Origin: Hydractinia symbiolongicarpus
Lineage: Eukaryota > Cnidaria > Hydrozoa > Anthoathecata > Hydractiniidae
Direction of reading: 5' to 3'
Length of the DNA stretch: 64,000 bases
Assembly (NCBI RefSeq): GCF_029227915.1
Contig: NC_079886.1
Location: 25,646,501 to 25,710,500, forward strand
Part shown: positions 1 through 11,933 of the stretch, one piece after another
How positions within the stretch are numbered: position 1 is the stretch's first letter
How the letters are laid out: each line of letters opens with the position of its first letter
Program-made: the position numbers and the translations under genes
The notes under the pieces: model-generated
What the model saw: the letters and a program-made list of their open reading frames with translations, nothing else
Database searches by the model: none
What the model was told of the DNA's origin: nothing

Positions 1-800
1 AGTAATATCAGAAAAATACCGATTAATACATGTTGGTACGAATATGTCACTCAACCTTTGTAACTGAAACGGACTCATACCGTTAAAAAGTTAATGAAAT
101 GTAGTTTTTGAAACTGTCTCTATTTCTTCAGCGTGCGATAACGGCTAGGATTGGTCCCACAGTAAAAAATGACTTATTAATTTAAATTTTTAAATAAAGC
201 GCTACCACAGCGTCCAGTGTAATCGGTGAATTCCAACAATCATGCCAATTTAAGAAGAATGTTATTGCATGGAGTCCAATTGTCTCAATTATCACATTTA
301 TAAAGTTAAAGTCCTAAATCAGTTCAAGTAAGTCCCACAGTCAATCGTTTCACTCTTAAAAGCGATGCAACCTAGTAATATCAGAAAAATATCGCTAAAT
401 ACATGTTGGTACAAAAATGTGACAAAACAGTTGTAACTGAAACAGACTGATACCGTTAGAAAGTCAATGATATGTAGTTTTTAAAACTGTCTCTATTTCT
501 TCAGCGTGCGATAACGGCTAGGATTGGTCCTACAGTAAAAAATGACTTATTTATCTGCACTTTTAAATGAAACGCTATAACAGCGCCCAGTGTAATCGCT
601 GAGTTCTAGCAACAATGCCAATTTAAGAAGAATGTTATTGGATGGAGTCCAATTGTCTCAATTATCACAATTATAAAGTAAAAGTCCAAAATCAGTTCAA
701 TTAAGTCCCACAGTCAATCGTTTCACTGTTAAAAGCGATACAACCTAGTAATATCAGAAAAATATCGCAAAACACATGTTGGTACGAATATGTGACGCAA

Positions 801-890
801 CCGTTGTAACAGAAACGGACTGATACCGTTAGAAAGTCAATGAAATGTAGTTTTTGAAACTGTCTAAATATCTCCAGCGTGCGATAACGG
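801..890. other. Example of the CCGTT/AACGG dyad cluster with Myb-type consensus matches
   Basis: In this C monomer CCGTT (801-805), AACGG (814-818), CCGTT (826-830) and TAACGG (885-890) alternate in orientation, so neighbouring elements can pair as 5-bp inverted repeats. Three of the four match the Myb-family consensus YAAC(G/T)G when extended: CAACGG (reverse of CCGTTG), TAACGG (reverse of CCGTTA) and TAACGG. The cluster is present in nearly all full-length monomers at positions 55-59, 68-72, 80-84 and 139-144. Substitutions within the second spacer (ACTGATA, ACTCATA, GCTTACA) mostly leave the stem intact. Binding by any protein is inference. Confidence 0.5.
849..861. other. Example of the AGTTT-TTG-AAACT dyad
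   Basis: AGTTT (849-853) and AAACT (857-861) form a perfect 5-bp inverted repeat around TTG. In D monomers the flanking C extends it to CAGTTT-TTG-AAACTG. In A and some F monomers the right arm reads GGAATTG and the dyad is lost, so it is a type-specific rather than a universal feature. Confidence 0.6.
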
Positions 891-944
891 CTAGGATTGG
901 TCCCACAGTAAAAAATGACTTATATATCTACATTTTTAAATGAA

Positions 945-959
945 GCGCTACCACAGCGC
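945..959. other. Example of the GCGCT-ACCAC-AGCGC dyad
   Basis: A perfect 5-bp inverted repeat with a 5-base loop lies at monomer positions 199-213. It is kept in most C, D, E and F monomers. A monomers have AGCGT, and some B monomers have ACGCT, each of which shortens the stem by one pair. The CTCCAAAACAGCGC variants disrupt its spacing. It could form a small hairpin or serve as a symmetric binding site; neither is shown. Confidence 0.6.
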
Positions 960-3900
960 CCAGTGTAATCGCTGAGCACCGGCAAACTTGCTAATTTAAG
1001 AATAATGTTATTTCATGGAGTCCAATTGTCTCATTCATCACATTTGTCAGGTCACAGTCAAAAATCAGTTCAATTAAGTCCTATAGTAAATCGTTTCACT
1101 GTTAAAAGCGATGTAACATAGTAATATCAAAAAAATATCGCTAAATACATGTTGCTACGAAAATGTAAACCAACCGTTGTAACTGAAACGGACTGATACC
1201 GTTAGAAAGTCAATGAAATGCAGTTTTTGAAACTGTCTTAACTTCTTCGGCGTGCGATAGCGGCTAGGATTGGTCCCACAGTAAAAAATGACTTATATAT
1301 CTACATTTTTAAATGAAGCGCTACCACAGCGCCCAGTGTAATCGCTGAGCACCGGAAAAGATGCCAATTTAAGAAGAATGTTATTTCATAGAGTCCAATT
1401 GTCTCATTTATCACACTTGTCAGGTCACAGTCCAAAATCAGTTCAATTAAGTCCTTTAGTAAATCGTTTCACTGTTAAAAGCGATGCAACCTAGTAATAT
1501 CAGAAAAGTATCGCTAAATACATGTTGGTACGAGAATGTGACCCAACCGTTGTAACTGAAACGGACTGATACCGTTAGAAAGTCAATGAAATGTAGTTTT
1601 GGAAACTGTCTCAATTTCTTCAGCGTGCGATAACGGCTAGGATTGGTCCCACAGTAAAAAATGACTTATATATCTAAATATGTAAATAAAGCGCTACCAC
1701 AGCGCCCAGTGTAATCGCTGAGTTCTAGCAATCATGTCAATTTAAGAAGAATGTTATTGCATGGAGTTCAATTGTCTCAATTATCACATTTATAAAGTTA
1801 AAGTCCAAAGTCAGTTCAATTAAGTCACAAAGTCAATCGTTTCACTGTTAAAAGCGATACAACCTAGTAATATCAGAAAAATACCGATTAATACATGTTG
1901 GTACGAATATGTCACTCAACCTTTGCAACTGAAACGGACTCATACTGTTAGAAGTCAATGAAATGTAGTTTTTGAAACTGTCTCTATTTCTTCAGCGTGC
2001 GATAACGGCTAGGATTGGTCCCACAGTAAAAAATGACTTATTAATTTAAATTTTTAAATAAAGCGCTACCACAGCGTCCAGTGTAATCGGTGAATTCCAA
2101 CAATCATGCCAATTTAAGAAGAATGTTATTGCATGGAGTCCAATTGTCTCAAATATCACATTTGTAAAGTTAAAGTCCAAAATCAGTTCAAGTAAGTCCC
2201 ACAGTCAATCGTTTCACTCTTAAAAGCGATGCAACCTAGTAATATCAGAAAAATATCGCTAAACACATGTTGGTACGAAAATGTGACAAAACAGTTGTAA
2301 CTGAAACGGACTGATACCGTTAGAAAGTCAATGATATGTAGTTTTTGAAACTGTCTCTATTTCTTCAGCGTGCGATAACGGCTAGGATTGGTCCTACAGT
2401 AAAAAATGACTTATTTATCTGCACTTTTAAATGAAACGCCTTAACAGTGCCCAGTGTAATCGCTGAGTTCTAGCAATCATGCCAATTTAAGAAGAATGTT
2501 ATTGCATGGAGTCCAATTGTCTCAATTATCACAATTATAAAGTAAAAGTCCAAAATCAGTTCAATTAAGTCCTACAGTCAATCGTTTCACTGTTAAAAGC
2601 GATACAACCTAGTAATATCAGAAAAATATCGCTAAACACATGTTGGTACGAATATGTGACGGAACCGTTGTAACAGAAACGGACTGATACCGTTAGAAAG
2701 TCAATGAAATGTAGTTTTTGAAACTGTCTCAATATCTTTAGCGTGCGATAACGGCTAGGATTGGTCCCACAGTAAAAAATGACTTATATATCTACATTTT
2801 TAAATGCAGCGCTACCACAGCGCCCAGTGTAATCGCTGAGCACCGGCAATCTTGCCAATTTAAGAAGAATGTTATTTCATGGAGTCCAATTGTCTCATTC
2901 ATCACACTTGTCAGGTCACAGTCCAAAATCAGTTCAATGAAGTCCTTTAGTAAACAGTTTCACTGTTAAAAGCGATGCAACCTAGTAATATCAGAAAAGT
3001 ATAGCTAAATACATGTTGGTACGAGAATGTGACCCAACCGTTGTAACTGAAACGGACTGATACCGTTAGAAAGTCAATGAAATGTAGTTTTGGAAACTGT
3101 CTCAATTTCTTCAGCGTGCGATAACGGCTAGGATTGGTCCCACAGTTAAAAATGACTTATATATCTAAATATGTAAATAAAGCGCTACCACAGCGCCCAG
3201 TGTAATCACTGAGTTCTAGCAATCATGTCAATTTGAGAAGAATGTTATTGCATGGAGTTCAATTGTCTCAATTATCACATTTATAAAGTTAAAGGCCAAA
3301 ATCCGTTCAATTAAGTCACAAAGTCAATCGTTTCACTGTTAAAAGCGATACAACCTAGTAATATCAGAAAATTACCGATTAATACATGTTGGTACGAATA
3401 TGTTGCTCAACCTTTGTAACTGAAACGGACTCATACCGTTAGAAAGTCAATGAAATGTAGCTTTTGAAACTGTCTCTATTTCTTCAGCGTGCGATAACGG
3501 CTAGGACTGGTCCCACAGTAAAAAATGACTTATTAATTTAAATTTTTAAATAAAGCGCTACCACAGCGTCCAGTGTAATCGGTGAATTCCAACAATCATG
3601 CCAATTTAAGAAGAATGTTATTGCATGGGGTCCAATTGTCTCAATTATCACATTTATAAAGTTAAAGTCCAAAATCAGTTCAAGTAAGCCCCACAGTCAA
3701 TCGTTTCACTCTTAAAAGCGATGCAACCTAGTAATATCAGAAAAATATCGCTAAATACATGTTGGTACGAAAATGTAACAAAACAGTTGTAACTGAAACG
3801 GACTGATACCGTTAGAAAGTCAATGATATGTAGTTTTTGAAACTGTCTCTATTTCTTCAGCGTGCGATAACGGCTAGGATTGGTCCTACAGTAAAAAATG

Positions 3901-4475
3901 ACTTATTTATCTGCACTTTTAAATGAAACGCTATAACAGCGCCCAGTGTAATCGCTGAGTTCTAGCAATCATGCCAATTTCAGAAGAATGTTATTGCATG
4001 GAGTCCAATTGTCTCAATTATCACAATTATAAAGTAAAAGTACAAAATCAGTTCAATTAAGTCCCACAGTCAATCGTTTCACTGTTAAAAGCGATACAAC
4101 CTAGTAATATCAGAAAAATATCGCTAAACACATGTTGGTACGAATATGTGACGCAAACGTTGTAACAGAAACGGACTGATACCGTTAGAAAGTCAATGAA
4201 ATGTAGTTTTTGAAACTGTCTCAATATCTTCAGCGTGCGATAACTGCTAGGATTGGTCCCACAGTAAAAAATGACTTATATATCTACATTTTTAAATGAA
4301 GCGCTACCACAGCGCCCAGTGTAATCGCTGAGCACCGGAAAAGATGCCAATTTAAGAAGAATGTTATTTCATAGAGTCCAATTGTCTCATTCATCACATT
4401 TGTCAGGTCACAGTCCAAAATCAGTTCAATTAAGTCCTTTAGTAAATCGTTTCACTGTTAAAAGCGATGCAACCT

Positions 4476-7237
4476 AGTAATATCAGAAAAATAACGCTAA
4501 ATACATGTTGGTACGAAAATGTGACCCAACCGTTGTAACTGAAACGGACTGATACCGTTAGAAAGTCAATGAAATGTAGTTTTTGAAACTGTCTCAATTT
4601 CTTCAGTGTGCGATAACCGCTAGGATTGGTCCCACAGTAAAAAATGACTTATATATCTAAATATGTAAATAAAGCGCTACCACAGCGCCCAGTGTAATCG
4701 CTGAGTTCTAGCAATCATGTCAATTTCAGAATAATGTTATACCTTGGAGTTCAATTGTCTCAATTATTGCAAATATAAAGTTATAGTCTAAAATCAGTTC
4801 AATTAAGTGCCACTGTCAATCGTTTCACTGTTAAAAGCGATGCAACCTAGTAATATCAGAAAAATATTGCTAAATACATGTTGGTACGAAAATGTGACAA
4901 AACAGTTGTAACTGAAACGGACTGATACCGTTAGAAAGTCAATGATATGTAGTTTTTGAAACTGTCTCTATTTCTTCAGCGTGCGATAACGGCTAGGATT
5001 GGTCCTACAGTAAAAAATGACTTATTTATCTGCACTTTTAAATGAAACGCTATAACAGCGCCCAGTGTAATCGCTGAGTTCTAGCAATCATGCCAATTTA
5101 AGAAGAATGTTATTGCATGGAGTTCAATTGTCTCAATTATTGCAATTATAAAGTTATAGTCCAAAATCTGTTCTATAAAGTCCCACAGTCAATCGTTTCA
5201 CTGTTAAAAGCGATACAACCTAGTAATATCAGAAAAATATCACTAAACACATGTTGGTACGAATATGTCACTTAACCTTTGTAACTGAAACGGACTCATA
5301 CCGTTAGAATGTCAATGAAATGTAGTTTTTGTAATTGTCTGTATTTCTTCAGCGTGCGATAACGGCTAGGATTGGTCCCACAGTAAAAAATGACTTATAT
5401 ATCTAAATATGTAAATAAAGCGCTACCACAGCGCCCAGTGTGATCGGTGAATTCCAACAATCATGCCAATTTAAGAAGAATGTTATTGCATGGAGTCCAA
5501 TTGTGTCAATTATCACATTTATAAAAGTATAGTCCAAAATCAGTTCAATTAAGTGCCACTGTCAATCGTTTCAATGTTAAAAGCGATGCAACCTAGTAAT
5601 ATCAGAAAAATATCGCTAAATACATGTTGGTACGAAAATGTGACAAAACAGTTGTAACAGAAACGGACTGATGCCGTTAGAAAGTCAATGAAATGTAGTT
5701 TTTGAAACTGTCTCAATTTCTTCAGCGTGCGATAACGGCTAGGATTGGTCCCACAGTAAAAATGACTTATATATCTACATTTTTAAATGAAGCGCTACCA
5801 CAGCGCCCAGTGTAATCGCTGAGCACCGGAAAAGATACCAATTTAAGAAGAATGTTATTGCATGGAGTCCAATTGTCTCAATTATCACAATTATAAAGTA
5901 AAAGTCCAAAATCAGTTCAATTAAGTCCTTTAGTAAATCGTTTCACTGTTAAAAGCGATGCAACCTAGTAATATCAGAAACATAACGCTAAATACATGTT
6001 GGTATGAAAATGTGACCCAACCGTTGTAACTGAAACGGACTGATACCGTTAGAAAGTCAATGAAATGTAGTTTTTGAAACTGTCTCAATTTCTTCAGTGT
6101 GCGATAACGGCTAGGATTGGTCCCACAGTAAAAAATGACTTATATATCTAAATATGTAAATAAAGCGCTACCACAGCGCCCAGTGTAATCGCTGAGTTCT
6201 AGCAATCATGTCAATTTCAGAATAATGTTATACCTTGGAGTTCAATTGTCTCAATTATTGCAAATATAAAGTTATAGTCTAAAATCAGTTCAATTAAGTG
6301 CCACTGTCAATCGTTTCACTGTTAAAAGCGATGCAACCTAGTAATATCAGAAAAATATTGCTAAATACATGTTGGTACGAAAATGTGACAAAACAGTTGT
6401 AACTGAAACGGACTGATACCGTTAGAAAGTCAATGATATGTAGTTTTTGAAACTGTCTCTATTTCTTCAGCGTGCGATAACGGCTAGGATTGGTCCTACA
6501 GTAAAAAATGACTTATTTATCTGCACTTTTAAATGAAACGCTATAACAGCGCCCAGTGTAATCGCTGAGTTCTAGCAATCATGCCAATTTAAGAAGAATG
6601 TTATTGCATGGAGTTCAATTGTCTCAATTATTGCAATTATAAAGTTATAGTCCAAAATCAGTTCTATAAAGTCCCACAGTCAATCGTTTCACTGTTAAAA
6701 GCGATACAACCTAGTAATATCAGAAAAATATCACTAAACACATGTTGGTACGAATATGTCACTTAACCTTTGTAACTGAAACGGACTCATACCGTTAGAA
6801 TGTCAATGAAATGTAGTTTTTGTAATTGTCTGTATTTCTTCAGCGTGCGATAACGGCTAGGATTGGTCCCACAGTAAAAAATGACTTATATATCTAAATA
6901 TGTAAATAAAGCGCTACCACAGCGCCCAGTGTGATCGGTGAATTCCAACAATCATGCCAATTTAAGAAGAATGTTATTGCATGGAGTCCAATTGTGTCAA
7001 TTATCACATTTATAAAGGTATAGTCCAAAATCAGTTCAATTAAGTGCCACTGTCAATCGTTTCAATGTTAAAAGCGATGCAACCTAGTAATATCAGAAAA
7101 ATATCGCTAAATACATGTTGGTACGAAAATGTGACAAAACAGTTGTAACAGAAACGGACTGATGCCGTTAGAAAGTCAATGAAATGTAGTTTTTGAAACT
7201 GTCTCAATTTCTTCAGCGTGCGATAACGGCTAGGATT
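4476..7237. repeat. 1491-bp tandem duplication of four monomers in domain 1
   Basis: The four-monomer string starting at 4476 (E' with ATAACGCT, B with ATATTGCT, an A-like monomer with CACTTAACC, and a monomer with GATGCCGTT) starts again at 5967, exactly 1491 bp later. Private variants shared by both copies include TTCAGTGTGCG, TTCTATAAAG, GTAATTGTCTG and TCAATGTTAA. The second copy is cut short near 7238 by the change to another haplotype. The same duplication exists in the right paralogue at 29456 and 30947, so it is older than the large duplication. Confidence 0.9.
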
Positions 7238-10200
7238 TGTCCCACAGTAAAAATGACTTATGTATCTACATTTTTAAATGAAGCTCTCCAAAACAGCGCC
7301 CAGTGTAATCGCTGAGCACCGGCAATCTTGCCAATTTAAGAAGAATGTTATTTAATGAAGTCCAATTGTCTCATTCATCACATTTGTCAGGTCACAGTCC
7401 AAAATCAGTTCAATTAAGTCCTATAGTAAATCGTTCAAATGTTAAAAGCGATGCAACCTAGTAATATCAGAAAAATATCGCTAAATACATGTTGTTACGA
7501 AAATGTGACCCAACCGTTGTAACTGGAACGGACTGATACCGTTAGAAAGTCAATGAAATGTAGTTTTTGAAACTGTCTCAATTTCTTCAGCGTGCAATAA
7601 CGGCTAGGATTGGTGCCAAAGTAAAAAATGACTTATATATCTAAATATGTAAATAAAGCGCTACCACAGCGCCTAGTGTAATCGGTGAATTGCAACAATC
7701 ATGTCATATTAAAAAGAATTTTATTTCTAGGAGTCCATTTGGGTCATTTATTACATTTATAAGTTCAGATTCCAAAATCAGTTCAATTAAGTCACACAGT
7801 CAATCGTTTCACTGTTAAAAGCGATACAACCTAGTAATATCAGAAAAATATCGCTAAACACATGTTGGTACGAATATGTGACGCAACCGTTGTAACAGAA
7901 ACGGACTGATACCGTTACAAAGTCAATGAAATGTAGTTTTTGAAACTGTCTCAATTTCTTGAGCGTGCGATAACGGCTAGGATTGGCCCCACAGTAAAAA
8001 ATGACTTATTTATCTGCATTTTTAAATGAAGCGCTACCACAGCGCCCAGTGTAATCCCTGAGTTCTAGCAATCATGTCAAATTCAGAACATTGTTGCTTC
8101 TTGGAGTCCAATTGTCTCAATTATCACATTTATAAAGTTAAAGTCCAAAATCAGTACAAGTAAGTCCCACAGTCAATCGTTTCACTGTTAAAAGGGATGC
8201 AACCTAGTAATATCAGAAAAATATCGCTAAGTACATGTTGCTACGAATATGTGACGCAACCGCTGTAACAGAAACGGACTGATACCGTTAGAAAGTCAAT
8301 GAAATGTAGTTATTGAAACTGTCTCTATTTCTTCAGCGTGCGATAACGGCTAGGATTTGTCCTACCGTAAAAAAATGACTTATTTATCTGCATTTTTAAA
8401 TGAAGCGCTACCACAGTGCCCTGTGTAATCGCTGAGTTCTAGCAATCATGTCAAATTCAGAACATTGTTACTTTTTGGAATTGTCTCAATTATCACATTT
8501 ATAAAGTTAAAGTCCACAATCAGTTCAAGTAAGTCCCACAGTCAATCGTTTCACAGTTAAAAGCGATGCAACCTAGTAATATCAGAAAAATATCGCTAAG
8601 TACATGTTGGTACAAATATGTGACGCAACCGTTGTAACAGAAAGGGACTGATACCGTTAGAAAGTCAATGAAATGTAGTTTTTGAAACTGTCTCAATTTC
8701 TTCAGCGTGCGATAACGGGTAGGATTGGTCCTACAGTAAAAAATGACTTATTTATCTGCATTTTTATATGAAGCGCTACCACAGCGCCCAGTGTAATCGC
8801 TGAGTTCTAGCAATCATGTCAATTTCAGAATAATGTTATACCTTGGGGTTCAATTGTCTCAATTATTGTAATTGTAAAGTTATAGTCCAAAATCAGTTCA
8901 ATTAAGTGGCACTGTCAATCGTTTCACTGTTAAAAGCGATACAACCTAGTAATATCAGAAAAATACCGATAAATACATGTTGGTACGAATATGTGACGCA
9001 ACGTTTGTAACTGAAACGGACTCATACCGTTAGAGTGTCAATGAAATGTAGTTTTCGAAACTGTCTCAATTTCTTCAGCGTGCGATAACGGCTAGGATTG
9101 GTCCCACATTAAAAAAGGACTTATATATCTACATTTTTAAATGAAGCGCTCCAAAACAGCGCCCAGTGTAATCGCTGAGCACCGGCAATCTTGCCAATTT
9201 AAGAAGAATGTTATTTAATGGAGTCCAATTGTCTCATTCATCACATTTGTCAGGTCACAGTCCAAAATCAGTTCAATTAAGTCCTATAGTAAATCGTTCC
9301 ACTGTTAAAAGCGATGCAACCTAGTAATATCAGAAAAATATCGCTAAATACATGTTGTTACGAAAATGTGACCCAACCGTTGTAACTGAAACGGACTGAT
9401 ACCGTTAGAAAGTCAATGAAATGTAGTTTTTGAAACTGTCTCAATTTCTTCAGCGTGCGATAACGGCTAGGATTGGTCCCACAGTAAAAAATGACTTATA
9501 TATCTAAATATGTAAATAAAGAGCTACCACAGCGCCCAGTGTAATCGCTGAGTTCTAGCAATCATGTCAATTTCAGAATAATGTTATACCTTGGAGTTCA
9601 ATTGTCTCAATTATTGCAATTATAAAGTTATAGTCCAAAATCAGTTCAATTATGCGCCACTGCCAATCGTTTCACTGTTAAAAGCGATACAACCTAGTAA
9701 TATCAGAAAAATACCGATAAAAACATGTTGGTACGAATATGTGACGGAACCTTTGTAACTGAAACGGACTCATACCGTTGGAATGTCAATGAAATGTAGT
9801 TTTTGGAATTGTCTGTATTTCTTCAGCGTGCGATAACGGCTAGGATTGGTCCCACAGTAAAAATAGACTTATTAATTTAAATTTTTAAATAAAGTGCTAC
9901 CACAGCGTCCAGTGTAATCGGTGAATTCTAACAATCATGTCATATTAAAAAGAATTTTATTTCTAGGAGTCCATTTGGGTGATTTATTACATTTATAAGT
10001 TCAGATTCCAAAATCAGTTCAATTAAGTCACACAGTCAATCGTTTCACTGTTAAAAGCGATACAACCTAGTAATATCAGAAAAATACCGATAAATACATG
10101 TTGGTACGAATATGTGACGCAACCTTTGTAACTGAAACGGACTCATACCGTTAGAATGTCAATGAAATGTAGTTTTTGGAATTGTCTGTATTTCTTCAGC

Positions 10201-11933
10201 GTGCGATAACGGCTAGGATTGGTCCCACAGTAAGAAATGACTTATTAATTTAAATTTTTAAATAAAGCGCTACCACGGCGTCCAGTGTAATCGGTGAATT
10301 CCAACAATCATGTCATATTAAAAAGAATTTTATTTCTAGGAGTCCATTTGGGTCATTTATCACATTTATAAGTTCAGATTCCAAAATCAGTTCAATTAAG
10401 TCACACAGTCAATCGTTTCACTGTTAAAAGCGATACAACCTAGTAATATCAGAAAAATATCGCTAAACACATGTTGGTACGAATATGTGACGCAACCGTT
10501 GTAACAGAAACGGACTGATACCGTTAGAAAGTCAATGAAATGTAGTTTTTGAAACTGTCTCAATTTCTTCAGCGTGCGATAACGGCTAGGATTGGTCCCA
10601 CAGTAAAAAATGACTTATATATCTAAATATGTAAATAAAGCGCTACCACAGCGCCCAGTGTAATCGCTGAGTTCTAGCAATCATGTCAATTTCAGAATAA
10701 TGTTATACCTTGGAGTTCAATTGTCTCAATTATTGCTATTATAAAGTTATAGTCCAAAATCAGTTCAATTAAGTGCCACTGTCAATCGTTTCACTGTTAA
10801 AAGCGATACAACCTAGTAATATCAGAAAAATACCGATAAATACATGTTGGTACAAATATGTGACGCAACCTTTGTAACTGAAACGGCCTCATACCGTTAG
10901 AATGTCAATGAAATGTAGTTTTCGGAATTGTCTGTATTTCTTTAGCGTGCGATAACGGCTAGGATTTGTCCCACAGTAAAAAATGACTTATTAATTTAAA
11001 TTTTTAAATAAAGCGCTACCACAGCGTCCAATGTGATCGGTGAATTCCAACAATCATGTCATATTAAAAAGAATTTTATTTCTAGGAGTCCATTTGGGTC
11101 ATTTATTACATTTATAAGTCTAGATTCCAAAATCAGTTCAATTAAGTCACACAGTCAATCGTTTCACTGTTAAAAGCGATACAACCTAGTAATATCAGAA
11201 AAATATCGCTAAACACATGTTGGTACGAATATGTGACGCAACCGTTGTAACAGAAACGGACTGATACCGTTAGAAAGTCAATGAAATGTAGTTTTTGAAA
11301 CTGTCTCAATATCTTCAGCGTGCGATAACGGCTAGGATTGGTCCCACAGTAAAAAATGACTTATATATCTACATTTTTAAATGAAGCGCTACCACAGCGC
11401 CCAGTGTAATCGCTAAGCACCGGCAATCTTGCCAATTTAAGAAGAATGTTATTTCATGGAGTCCAATTGTCTCATTCATCACATTTGTCAGGTCACAGTC
11501 CAAAATCAGTTCAATTAAGTCCTATAGTAAATCGTTTCACTGTTAAAAGCGATGTAACCTAGTAATATCAAAAAAATATCGCGAAATACATGTTGGTACG
11601 AAAATGTAACCCAACCGTTGTAACTGAAACGGACTGATACCGTTAGAAAGTCAATGAAATGTACTTTTGGAAACTGTCTCAATTTCTTCAGCGTGCGATA
11701 ACGGCTAGGATTGGTCCCACAGTAAAAAATGACTTATATATCTAAATATGTAAATAAAGAGCTACCACAGCGCCCAGTGTAATCGCTGAGTTCTAGCAAT
11801 CATGTCAATTTCAGATTAATGTTATACCTTGGAGTTCAATTGTCTCAATTATCACATTTGTAAAGTTAAAGTCCAAAATCAGTTCAATTAAGTCCCACAT
11901 TCAATCGTTTCACTGTTAAAAGCGATACAACCT
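7238..11933. repeat. Domain 2: mosaic of F-like, E and A monomers
   Basis: Monomers start at 7460, 7833, 8206, 8575, 8948, 9323, 9696, 10069, 10442, 10815, 11188 and 11561. Those at 7833, 8206 and 8575 carry the F tail (TGCATTTTT) that otherwise dominates the right end of the window; 7833 and 8206 also carry the CAAATTCAGAACATTG segment. The monomer at 8206 has the 5-bp deletion typical of that end. The monomer at 8948 is 375 bp because its dyad region reads GCTCCAAAACAGCGCC. From about 7690 a second A-tail variant appears (CATATTAAAAAGAATTTTAT with TCCATTTGGGTCATTTATTAC). It recurs to about 20.9 kb and nowhere else in the window. The monomer at 11561 joins a D head to an E tail. Confidence 0.85.
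7833..9695. repeat. Block colinear with 60848-62705 (left member)
   Basis: Five successive monomers (7833, 8206, 8575, 8948, 9323) line up with 60848, 61217, 61585, 61958 and 62333. The offset is 53010 bp for the last three pairs, 53011 for the second and 53015 for the first. Shared rare states in the same order include TTTTTATATGAAG (8575 monomer), TTTTCGAAACTG with CTCCAAAACAGCGCC, TTTAATGGAG and ATCGTTCCACTG (8948 monomer), and CATGTTGTTACG with an AAAGAG E tail (9323 monomer). Resemblance is patchy at the ends: the 7833 pair is weak, the 8206 head has TTGCTACG like the 60848 monomer rather than 61217, and the tail of 8575 carries an E-type CAATTTCAGAATAATG segment. This is therefore a shared ancestral block with later conversion, not an exact copy. 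Confidence 0.78.

Larger units (their letters stand above)
1..7237. repeat. HOR domain 1: A-B-C-D-E and A-B-C-E units, left copy of a large duplication
   Basis: Monomers start at 1 (A), 374 (B), 747 (C), 1120 (D), 1493 (E), 1866 (A), 2238 (B), 2611 (C), 2984 (E), 3357 (A), 3730 (B), 4103 (C head, D tail), 4476 (E'), 4849 (B), 5222 (A-like head, E/A hybrid tail), 5595 (B/D hybrid), 5967 (E'), 6340, 6713 and 7086. The first HOR unit has five monomers (1865 bp). The second lacks a separate D and has four (1491 bp). The third has A-B and a fused C/D monomer. The block is nearly identical to 21998-32215. The match stops around 7238-7290, where the left copy changes to a CTCCAAAACAGCGCC variant. 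Its left limit is unknown because it begins at the window edge. Confidence 0.93.

Noticed and set aside
344-366. Imperfect ATCG...CGAT dyad at the end of each monomer as a terminator-like hairpin
   Set aside because: The stem is only about four pairs before a bulge and there is no transcription unit nearby to terminate. It is kept only as a note that the monomer end is weakly symmetric.
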